Positions 1-7,202 of a stretch of DNA of 64,000 nucleotides are shown here, piece after piece; the first letter of the stretch is position 1, and every line of letters starts with the position of its first letter. The stretch is from Devosia soli. Its GTDB lineage: Bacteria > Pseudomonadota > Alphaproteobacteria > Rhizobiales > Devosiaceae. The position numbers and the translations under genes were made by a program. The stretch is taken from contig NZ_LAJG01000014.1 of NCBI RefSeq assembly GCF_000970455.1, positions 1 to 64,000 of the forward strand, written 5' to 3'. The notes below the pieces were generated by a model. That model was not told where the DNA came from. It made no database searches and saw nothing but the letters and a program-made list of their open reading frames with translations.

Positions 1-105
1 AGCCGGATCCACCTGAGCCATGCGCAACTGCTGGCACTGGTGGAGGGTATGGACTGGAAACGGGTGCACGCGGTGACTGAGAGCCGGCCGCAGTCGGCTG
101 GGTAA
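1..105 (+). CDS. tnpB: IS66-family accessory protein TnpB, C-terminal fragment (window edge)
   Basis: The first 34 codons are open from the window edge and end in TAA. The peptide (HLSHAQLLALVEGMDWKRV... ending QSAG) matches the typical C-terminal end of the IS66 TnpB (IS66 Orf2) accessory protein. TnpB is required with TnpC for transposition of IS66 elements, though its biochemical role is unclear. The gene runs off the left edge, so its start and the left inverted repeat cannot be seen. It lies 72 bases upstream of tnpC on the same strand, the usual tnpB-tnpC order. Confidence 0.8.
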   Translation, partial: SRIHLSHAQLLALVEGMDWKRVHAVTESRPQSAG

Positions 106-177
106 AAGCCTGCGGCAGACTGACTCACTGACGCAAAATCCCAGGCAATCCGGGGTGTTTTGTGCTACAATGCGGTT

Positions 178-1752
178 ATGGCTCCGACCGATCCGCAACA
201 GCTCCCAGATGACATTGACGCGCTCAAGGCGATGATCGCTGCTGCCCATGCCGAGATCGCCGAACTCAAGGTCATCAACGCCACGGCCGACGAGCGTATA
301 GCGCGACTGACCTCGATCGTCGCCATGCTGCAGCGCGCCCAATACGGCACACGCTCGGAACGGCTGCGGCACGACCCGCTCAACGATGAGCAGATGGCCT
401 TCGTGTTTGACGAGATCGAAACCGGCATTGAGGAGATCAAGGCTGGGCTGGAGGCACGCGACAGGAACAGTGCCGCTCCCCGTCCATCGCGGCCGCGAAA
501 AGGCTTTGCTCCACACCTGGAGCGCATCGAGCAGGTCATCGAGCCCGAGGTGCCGGCCGACTGCGTTGGTCTGGAGGCCGTCCGCATTGGCGAAGACGTC
601 TCCGAACGGCTCGATGTGACCCCGGCGACGTTCCGCGTTATCGTCACCCGTCGTCCCAAATATGCCTACCGCCTGGCTGACGGCGAAGATCGCATTGTAC
701 AGGCGCTGGCGCCCGACCACCTGATTGTCGGCGGCATCCCCACCGAGGCGCTGCTGGCCCAGGTGGCAGTCAGCAAATATGCCGATGGCTTGCCGCTTTA
801 CCGGCAAGAGGAAATTTACGCCCGCGATGGCGTGGAGCTGGACCGCTCGCTGATGGCCCAGTGGATGGGGCGGCTGGGCTTCGAACTCGAACCGCTGGCC
901 CAGTACGTCCTTCACACCATCAAACAGGGCGAACGGATCTTCGCCGACGAGACCCAGTTACCGACCCTGGCGCCGGGCTCGGGCAAGGTGAAGACCGCCT
1001 GGCTCTGGGCCTATGCCCGGGACGATCGACCCTTTGGCGGATCAGGACCACCTATGGTGGCCTACCGGTTCGAAGACTCTCGGTCCGGCGATTGCGTCGC
1101 CCGGCACCTGGATGGATATCGCGGTATCCTGCAGGTTGACGGCTATACTGCCTATAACCGGCTGGGCAAGCAGAGCGGCGCCAATGACGCGGTGACCCTT
1201 GCCGGGTGCTGGGCCCACGCGCGGCGCAAGTTCTTTGATCTGCATGCAAGCGATGCCTCGCCCTTTGCCAGCGCCGTAGTCAAGGCCATGGCTCCGCTCT
1301 GGACCATTGAGGAGGATATCCGCGGCCATCATGCTAAATTGCGTGCCAGCGTCCGGGCAGAGCGCTCCAGTCCCATCGTGGCCGAGCTGTTCAACATGCT
1401 GGACCGGGAGCTGCCACGCCTGTCAGGCAAATCCAAACTCGCCGAGGCCATCCGCTATACCCTCAGTCGCCGCGTCGCACTCGAACGCTTCCTTGTCGAT
1501 GGTCGTATCGAGATCGATTCCAACATTGTCGAGCGCGCCATCAGGCCCCAAACCATTACCCGCAAAAATGCTCTCTTCGCCGGATCGGATGGTGGTGGTC
1601 GGACCTGGGCCACGATCGCCACGCTGCTGACAACCGCCAAGATGAACGGCGTCGACCCCAATGCCTGGCTGGCACAAACCCTCAAGAGCATCGCCGCCGG
1701 TTGGCCAAACAGCCAGATCGCAGACCTCATGCCATGGAACTTCAAGCCGTAA
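178..1752 (+). CDS. tnpC: IS66-family transposase TnpC
   Basis: About 524 residues, full length for IS66 TnpC. The N-terminus is a predicted coiled-coil (IDALKAMIAAAHAEIAELK), followed by the IS66 zinc-binding region and then the DDE nuclease domain. The likely catalytic acidic residues are D in FADETQLP, D in LQVDGYTAYN, and E in SNIVERAIRP. The C-terminal IS66 tail (LLTTAKMNGVDPNAWL) is present. The ATG at 178 is preferred; the frame is open to a TTG at 160, but the added residues do not look like the family. No internal stop or frameshift is visible, so the transposase itself looks intact, although the element's left end is outside the window. Confidence 0.95.
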   Translation: MAPTDPQQLPDDIDALKAMIAAAHAEIAELKVINATADERIARLTSIVAMLQRAQYGTRSERLRHDPLNDEQMAFVFDEIETGIEEIKAGLEARDRNSAAPRPSRPRKGFAPHLERIEQVIEPEVPADCVGLEAVRIGEDVSERLDVTPATFRVIVTRRPKYAYRLADGEDRIVQALAPDHLIVGGIPTEALLAQVAVSKYADGLPLYRQEEIYARDGVELDRSLMAQWMGRLGFELEPLAQYVLHTIKQGERIFADETQLPTLAPGSGKVKTAWLWAYARDDRPFGGSGPPMVAYRFEDSRSGDCVARHLDGYRGILQVDGYTAYNRLGKQSGANDAVTLAGCWAHARRKFFDLHASDASPFASAVVKAMAPLWTIEEDIRGHHAKLRASVRAERSSPIVAELFNMLDRELPRLSGKSKLAEAIRYTLSRRVALERFLVDGRIEIDSNIVERAIRPQTITRKNALFAGSDGGGRTWATIATLLTTAKMNGVDPNAWLAQTLKSIAAGWPNSQIADLMPWNFKP

Positions 1753-1773
1753 CGGCCTCGGCTACGCGCTGAC
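1753..1773 (+). mobile_element. Probable right end of the IS66 element
   Basis: Directly after the tnpC stop comes a short sequence ending GCGCTGAC, whose reverse complement begins GTCAGCGCG. IS66 elements usually end in an inverted repeat starting GTAAGCG or a close variant. The minus-strand gene that follows takes its stop codon (1762-1764) from inside this stretch, as expected if the IS inserted into its 3' end. The boundary is inferred. The 8-bp target duplication cannot be checked because the left end is missing. Confidence 0.55.
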
Positions 1774-2223
1774 GTCCGGCGCCGGCGCGGCGGGCCAAAG
1801 CGCGATCTGATAGGTATCGATCGGTTCCGGACCTTCATTGGTATCGGCCTCGGTGGCCTTGTCCATGGCGCGGGCGGAAAAGCGCACGCGATATGGGCCC
1901 GCCATCACCGCGAGCGGGATGGGATCATCGCTCGCCCATTCAAGCAGCGCCACTTCGCGGCGAGAGGCCTGCAGCGAGATTTCTACGATTTCGTCCCAGC
2001 TATCGTCGATTGGCGGCTCGGAGACTTCGAGCAAAACGGTGACGCCGACGATACCGGTATGGAGGCCCGTTGTCGCAAACAGCAAACCAGGCACGCGGGC
2101 GCCCAACAGGCCATTGCTCTGCCCCTTGAAGCAGCGCGCCATTTCGCCATCGAACCGTGTTCCGGCTTCGAGGTAAAACTGGCCATATTGAACGTCAAGC
2201 AGGCCGGAGAAGAGCGTGGTCAA
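1762..2223 (-). CDS. Conserved hypothetical protein, 3' end replaced by IS66 sequence
   Basis: 153 residues; soluble, acidic, no membrane segment. Features include VQYGQFYLE near the N-terminus, a hydrophobic middle (LLFATTGLHTGIVGVTVLLEV), the acidic DDSWDEIVEISL, and a C-terminal PYRVRFSARAMD ... LWPAAPAPD. I recall similar hypothetical proteins with a tryptophan/proline-rich LWPA-APAPD tail in other bacteria, but I know no function. The last residues and the TAG stop come from the adjoining IS66 end, so the native C-terminus is probably lost by a few residues. It faces the transposase gene convergently and has no obvious operon partner. Confidence 0.7.
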   Translation of the reverse strand: MTTLFSGLLDVQYGQFYLEAGTRFDGEMARCFKGQSNGLLGARVPGLLFATTGLHTGIVGVTVLLEVSEPPIDDSWDEIVEISLQASRREVALLEWASDDPIPLAVMAGPYRVRFSARAMDKATEADTNEGPEPIDTYQIALWPAAPAPDVSA

Positions 2224-2391
2224 TGCGCTATCTTCGTCATCTGGATCGGACTATCTGGCCGAGCACGGTGGCCTGCCACTCGAAGCCGACAGGCGGAGAG
2301 TGGCGGAGGAAAAGGAACTGGCATCCAACGTTCTCCAGGCGGTTGCAGTGACCGTTGCCGAGCTATAATGGCCGGACTGCTTTAGCGCGGT

Positions 2392-2658
2392 CTATTGGTG
2401 CACGATCTTTAAGCTGCCTGGTGAAATCAACGATGCCCGTTTGCCTTTGGCACCCATCCACAAAGAGAAGCCCTCCTCAACAAGTGCAGCCGCTTCTTCA
2501 AGGGTCTTTGCATAGACCGCTTTGTCGGCATGATGCTTTTGCGAACCCCACTTCGGATCGCCAAGCTTGTAGCCACGTGGGGTAATTTCAGGCTCCTCGC
2601 GAACGCCAGCACGAGAGGACAACCGTTCGATCCTGAGCACCTTCCTTGTTGCTTGCAT
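2392..2658 (-). CDS. Small hypothetical protein (88 aa)
   Basis: 88 residues, basic. The clearest stretch is the C-terminal half: KTLEEAAALVEEGFSLWMG followed by GKRASLISPGSLKIV. An AGGAAG ribosome binding site lies just before the ATG, and only 5 bases separate it from the gene upstream (ends 2664), so the two are probably co-transcribed. I do not recognise a domain. Its place at the tail of the McrB/McrC operon suggests a defence-associated accessory protein, but that is inferred from position only. Confidence 0.6.
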   Translation of the reverse strand: MQATRKVLRIERLSSRAGVREEPEITPRGYKLGDPKWGSQKHHADKAVYAKTLEEAAALVEEGFSLWMGAKGKRASLISPGSLKIVHQ

Positions 2659-2663
2659 TCTTC

Positions 2664-3044
2664 CTACTTATTCTTCAGCCAATGCGCAGAGCCACTGATC
2701 AGCACGTCCATGACCGCCTGCCGATTCTTACTTGGCCACCCTTGAGGGTGTTTGGTTATTATCGCTCTAGGTCCGTCCATGTGCTGCCAGATAAGCGTCC
2801 AACCATCAGCCACTCTGTGATGGGAAGCTTCTGCATTTAGCGCTTGATCGAAGCTGGATCCCACTCGCGAGCCTAGAGGCCCCGCGCTCTTGCCGACATA
2901 CAGTACACTGCTATGACCTCCAACTTCATAGGCTGGGCCGACGCCAGGACCAAATACGCCTGGCTCTGCCCATCCGTTTGCGACGGCTCTTTCGTTAGCG
3001 GAGACCAAGGCGGACCAGACCTCGTCAGAGATGATGCTGGGCAT
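2664..3044 (-). CDS. GIY-YIG-like small protein next to mcrC
   Basis: 126 residues from the ATG at 3044 (MPSIISDEVWSALV). The frame is open farther upstream, but that would run into mcrC. The segment SSVLYVGKSAGPLGSRVG resembles the core of GIY-YIG nucleases: a strand ending in Y-V-G, then a basic residue and a downstream arginine. An N-terminal helical part (ISDEVWSALVSANERAVANGW) precedes it, and the C-terminus reads GWPSKNRQAVMDVLISGSAHWLKN. The distal catalytic glutamate of GIY-YIG enzymes cannot be assigned with confidence, so it could be a binding version of the fold. It follows mcrC by 43 bases on the same strand. Confidence 0.6.
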   Translation of the reverse strand: MPSIISDEVWSALVSANERAVANGWAEPGVFGPGVGPAYEVGGHSSVLYVGKSAGPLGSRVGSSFDQALNAEASHHRVADGWTLIWQHMDGPRAIITKHPQGWPSKNRQAVMDVLISGSAHWLKNK

Positions 3045-3087
3045 TGCAGGCTGCTCTATGTGTTTGTAATTGGCCGAAGTAGTGCCG

Positions 3088-4401
3088 TCAGTTAACCCGG
3101 CTTGCGGTGTCAGTGGATGGACGGACAATCTGCTGCAATCGTTCGATGATGCCTTCGGTAGTGCCAACATCAACACTGGCGGTCTGAAGAACCGTGTCGT
3201 GCCCCGTAACTTTGAACTGGGCCTGTATTCCTTCCCTATCTGCTAGCCCGTCGTGGTGAGGATAGAGCAGCGTCAGGATGGGGGACTTATACACGTGAGC
3301 GTAAGCCATCATCTGGTAAACGTCGGCCTGAGAAACCCCCTGTTTAGGGTCGTCAATCCGCGCCGAAATCCGTTTCCATTTTGTGTCGAGGACATGGACC
3401 ACCTCTCTTCCGTGCCAGATCAATATGTCGGGCTTAGTCTGGAAAACCGCCCGCTCTGAGTCCAGTGCAGTGAGGCAATACCGAAGGCCGCCTTGTAGGG
3501 TAACTCTGTAGTCAGTTCCGGCTAGTGCGCGAGCAATAAGTCGGCCCACATACTCTTCGAAAAGATCATTCATTTCGAACAGCAAAGCTGTGCCCTGCCC
3601 TGAACCGCCACTGGTATTTTGATACTTGTCTCGCAGGAACAGCTGCGCCATTGCGAATAGATCCTGCCACTGGCGGTTTGTTCTGTCGATGAGCACATCC
3701 GCCCATCGCAGTGCTGGCGTGGGAACATCCGCAATTTCGGCGTAGACGAACGCTAGCTCCCGAAGACGCTGCTGGTTGGCGGCAGTGCGGGACATCTTAG
3801 ATAAGTGGGTCACACACGCTTTCATGATGCGATTTAAGGAGATGTCGTCGGACAACTCGTCGAAACGGCACCCGAGGAGCGCGGGATTAGCAGCGTTTAC
3901 GGTGAATTGGCGCACTACGTTGAGCGTCCCGCGCAGCGCTGCCAGATCGTCCTCCCGACCGACATACTGCCGGGGGATCCCACCTCGGACAGCCTGGGTC
4001 AGCTTTTCGCAATATATTCGGATGAGGATCTCGAGAAGCGTTTCGCGTTGCCAGTCCAGTTCGGTGATGCGTCCCGTTTCGACTTTCAAGTTGAGAGCCA
4101 CGGCCAGCATGTGGACGAGCCGTTTGCGTATTGCCGCTGTTTGGGCGTCTGAGCTTGCATCATTGGCTACGTCGATCTTCGGCAGTATCTCTAATGTGCA
4201 TTCCGGGGCAGCGAGAACTCCGACCACTCCGCGCGCACGCAGATCCCGGCGTCGATCTTCCAACACCCCTGACCCGCCCCTTCCAGAAAGAGAAGAACCT
4301 TTAGCTATCTCGACGAGGCGCGTAGCATGCCGCTCAGGGATGCAGCCAGCGCCCTCACCGTGCGGCAGCGTCTCCCATTCTCTAACCAAGTAGGATGTCA
4401 T
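3088..4401 (-). CDS. mcrC: McrC-like nuclease subunit of a modification-dependent restriction system
   Basis: 437 residues. The ATG at 4401 overlaps the mcrB stop as ATGA (4398-4401), implying translational coupling. The protein has the McrC pattern: an N-terminal all-beta part including GVVGVLAAPECTLEILPKI, the central helical region (LDWQRETLLEILIRIYCEKL, RGTLNVVRQF) and a C-terminal PD-(D/E)xK nuclease core, TKPDILIWHG then VVHVLDTKWK, with D and DxK at roughly residues 327-340. In known systems McrC stimulates the McrB GTPase and cuts DNA near methylated sites. The nuclease residues are intact. Partners are the McrB-like protein and, by operon position, the helicase-nuclease upstream of it. 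Confidence 0.9.
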   Translation of the reverse strand: MTSYLVREWETLPHGEGAGCIPERHATRLVEIAKGSSLSGRGGSGVLEDRRRDLRARGVVGVLAAPECTLEILPKIDVANDASSDAQTAAIRKRLVHMLAVALNLKVETGRITELDWQRETLLEILIRIYCEKLTQAVRGGIPRQYVGREDDLAALRGTLNVVRQFTVNAANPALLGCRFDELSDDISLNRIMKACVTHLSKMSRTAANQQRLRELAFVYAEIADVPTPALRWADVLIDRTNRQWQDLFAMAQLFLRDKYQNTSGGSGQGTALLFEMNDLFEEYVGRLIARALAGTDYRVTLQGGLRYCLTALDSERAVFQTKPDILIWHGREVVHVLDTKWKRISARIDDPKQGVSQADVYQMMAYAHVYKSPILTLLYPHHDGLADREGIQAQFKVTGHDTVLQTASVDVGTTEGIIERLQQIVRPSTDTASRVN

Positions 4402-7202
4402 TGAGCATGGAATTCTGAAAAATCGAACTTGCTTTTCACAAGCCACCGCTGCTTCTCATCGCCTAGATCGTCCTGCGCTAACCCTGCAGGCGCCCTTAGC
4501 GGACGAGCCTCTATGAACCGAGAACCGCTCTGCCCTGTGTCACCAAGAACCGCAGCAACGCGAGACCAATCCTCATAGAAATATTCGGCTAGCAGCGGGA
4601 TGACCCTGTAGCGCACCGCGTCTTCGACATCAGCCCGCGTCTTGCAGCTAGTAAAATACGCGTGCCCGATCTGATGCTCTCGATCAAACAGATACTCCAC
4701 ACGCTCGTTGATAGTGGCAAGAAGCTTGCGGACGTTTATGCCACCTACATTCTCTGATAGCACTGATAGATCCGGCATCAGCTCTTCGAACGTAAAGCGG
4801 CGGCGTAAAGCGGTATCTAGAAGCGCAATCGAGCGGTCTGCAGTGTTCATCGTGCCTATTATGTGAAGGTTTGCAGGTACGGCGAACGGCTTTTTTGAAT
4901 AGGGCAGCGTTAGGCGTATCTCATTTGGCATGCCGAGCCGCTTATCTGGCTCAAGCAAGGTGATTAGCTCTCCGAGCACCTTAGAAATATTGGCTCGGTT
5001 GATTTCGTCAATGATTAGCACGTAGTTGAGCGTAGACTGGCTACCCTGAGGCACATCGCCGCCGAACACGATGTCGTCCAATGCCTCCCAATCCACGAGC
5101 GACTGATTCAGCTTGTAGATCGAGTGCCGCCTGAAGGTTTTTGGATAGAAACGGCTGCGCTCAGTTCCTTTGTCGTCGCGCCAAAGCCACTCCACCCTAC
5201 GTCTGTGGGGGTGGAATGCCGCCAATTCGTCATAGAAATACTCACCCGTGACCTTTCCAAATGCTTGAATGCGGTCGCGTCCGTCAGACACTACAACGTA
5301 GTCGCCTACCTGCATATCGGCCCGGAGCGAGTAAGTGATCACCACATTTCCATCGAGGCCGGTCGCCTGTGGATCTTTTCTTTTCCACTCGGAGAAGATT
5401 TCGCTGAACTCGTCGAAACGTTCATCAGACCAGTCGATGTTTCCGCCCCAGCCGACGTGAATTAAGCTGTTGTCCAGACCGAAGCGGATACGCTGTCTGT
5501 CCTCCTCGATCTGACGGTTCCCCAACGCAACCTTGAAAACTCTCGCTGAGCGATCAAGCCTCTTTGCTGAATTCGCTGCGCTGCGATTGATCCTTGCGTT
5601 CTCGCTGACGCGCTTGAATACGCCGTCGAAAGGTTCAAGGCGGAAACCCGCACTGGATGAATTCTGAGAAAGCCCTTCAGCATCCTCCTCCATAGGAACT
5701 GGTCGGAGGCCTTCGACAAACTCCTCATAGGACATGGACTGGTGAAAGGTGACGAACTCAATCCGATGATTGTCTACTAGCTTTCGATATCTCTCCATCA
5801 AGGCAGCACGCTTGTCGTCTCCCTTGAGTTGTTCTGCGACGTGCTCACCTTCGCAGAGCCGCACCGCCTCCCACGCAGTACGGTAGGTCTTCCCGGTCCC
5901 TGGCGGGCCGTAGAGGATCAGGTTGGTTGGCGAACGAGGTGGTGTCAAAGTCGATTGAGTCACAGTCGCTTGGTCCGCCTGAGAGGATAATTGATAGGTG
6001 AATACGGTGGAGCTACTAGGGTTCGGTTCAGTATAGGTCGGGGGCGACACCTGGGCTAAGTGCTGGAACTTCTCACCGCCCAGTGCTTGACAGATGTTTG
6101 GGGAAGCGTCGGATAGGCTCAGTGCCCATGCAATATCGCTTACGACTATCGAGACTTCTTTCGCGGCGTTTTCTCGTGCTGGGGCTATGAAATAGTTCAG
6201 CGCACAAAGCCGAATTCTGTCGGCGCCCTTTAGTACGTAATCTCTATCCGGCGGCTGAATGGGTAAGTCGTTGCTGTCGACTATAACGAAACCGCTGTTG
6301 TGAAGGCGCGAAACAGGACCAGTAGGCTGGTTCCAGCCCCCGTGGATGTCTTTAGTACTTAGTACATGCCCAACAATAGCTTTAGTAGGATACACGCGAT
6401 TCATACGGTGCCGCGTTGATCGTACCCAGTAGTCCCGCGGCTCGCCGAAATGATCGAACAGGTCACTCGCCTCTCCTTGGAAGCGATAACGGTCGAAAGC
6501 GTCCATGGCTGTCTCAACAGCAGCACGCGACAAGTCAACAGGCGTCGGGTCGGCATCAGGCCTAAGTAGCTCGTACCCGAGTTCCTCAAGCTTGCGAAAC
6601 GCTTGACTCTCTCCGAACCCTCCGAAGAACTCCTTGGCCGAAAGAGCCCGACCGTTCGGCAGATACCGCAACGCGGCCGCGACAGTGGCTTTAGCCGGAT
6701 GTTTCGGTTCCTCACCGGAGCTTTTGATCCAAACTTGCGGGCGTACAAAGCCACTGCGCGCAAGAAAGGCGTTCAGTCCTAGCTCGTCGCACTCCTGCAT
6801 TGCGGCGTCGATTTCTGCACGTGTGAGAAGATCGAGCAAATTCTGCTGCGATCCGGCACCGGCGACGACAGTGAGATTGTGTACAGCAGGTACGCTCAAC
6901 GCTGTAGCGATCTCGGGACCTATCTCGTAGCTCACCAGTTTCTCGGCGCCGAAGCGTAAGTAGTTCACCGGCCCGCCGCTTAAGGCCTTGCACCGAACAG
7001 CAAGGCCATCGACCAACATCGCACGAGCAACTTCTAGAATGTCGTCGGTCTGTATCGCCTCATCGGCTCGGTTGCTCGCTCCCGCTGGCTTAATCTTGAA
7101 AGCAGAGCGACCAGTAAGCCTATCTCCGTGTCGAACTGGCTGGTAGGCGACGCCGTCAGCATCATAGAAGACGACCCGGCGCTCTGCGGTCAGTCCACTC
7201 AT
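4398..7202 (-). CDS. mcrB: McrB-like AAA+ GTPase with tandem N-terminal modules and an inserted PUA/EVE-like domain
   Basis: 934 residues; the ATG at 7202 overlaps the upstream stop as ATGA. The C-terminal half is a McrB-type AAA+ motor: Walker A YGPPGTGKTYRTA near residue 429, FHQSMSYEEFVEGLRP, Walker B IDEINRANISKVLGEL near 729, and the McrB signature GTMNTADRSIALLDTALRRR near 786. Between Walker A and Walker B (about 554-657) is an extra domain with VGWGGNIDW ... GDYVVVSDGRDRIQAFGKV, which resembles PUA/EVE-like modified-base readers. The N-terminal half has two stretches (about 167-210 and 224-311) with an H/YPxKA ... GG ... LxxxGF/Y pattern resembling the head domain of ScoMcrA. The reader assignments are inferred; the motor is clear. 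Confidence 0.9.
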   Translation of the reverse strand: MSGLTAERRVVFYDADGVAYQPVRHGDRLTGRSAFKIKPAGASNRADEAIQTDDILEVARAMLVDGLAVRCKALSGGPVNYLRFGAEKLVSYEIGPEIATALSVPAVHNLTVVAGAGSQQNLLDLLTRAEIDAAMQECDELGLNAFLARSGFVRPQVWIKSSGEEPKHPAKATVAAALRYLPNGRALSAKEFFGGFGESQAFRKLEELGYELLRPDADPTPVDLSRAAVETAMDAFDRYRFQGEASDLFDHFGEPRDYWVRSTRHRMNRVYPTKAIVGHVLSTKDIHGGWNQPTGPVSRLHNSGFVIVDSNDLPIQPPDRDYVLKGADRIRLCALNYFIAPARENAAKEVSIVVSDIAWALSLSDASPNICQALGGEKFQHLAQVSPPTYTEPNPSSSTVFTYQLSSQADQATVTQSTLTPPRSPTNLILYGPPGTGKTYRTAWEAVRLCEGEHVAEQLKGDDKRAALMERYRKLVDNHRIEFVTFHQSMSYEEFVEGLRPVPMEEDAEGLSQNSSSAGFRLEPFDGVFKRVSENARINRSAANSAKRLDRSARVFKVALGNRQIEEDRQRIRFGLDNSLIHVGWGGNIDWSDERFDEFSEIFSEWKRKDPQATGLDGNVVITYSLRADMQVGDYVVVSDGRDRIQAFGKVTGEYFYDELAAFHPHRRRVEWLWRDDKGTERSRFYPKTFRRHSIYKLNQSLVDWEALDDIVFGGDVPQGSQSTLNYVLIIDEINRANISKVLGELITLLEPDKRLGMPNEIRLTLPYSKKPFAVPANLHIIGTMNTADRSIALLDTALRRRFTFEELMPDLSVLSENVGGINVRKLLATINERVEYLFDREHQIGHAYFTSCKTRADVEDAVRYRVIPLLAEYFYEDWSRVAAVLGDTGQSGSRFIEARPLRAPAGLAQDDLGDEKQRWLVKSKFDFSEFHAQ

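Noticed and set aside
2224..2391. Plus-strand frame ending at 2368 that reads like the tail of a protein (LAEHGGLPLEADRRRVAEE)
   Set aside because: It lacks a start and any identifiable family. It could be a gene fragment, but the evidence is too thin to annotate.
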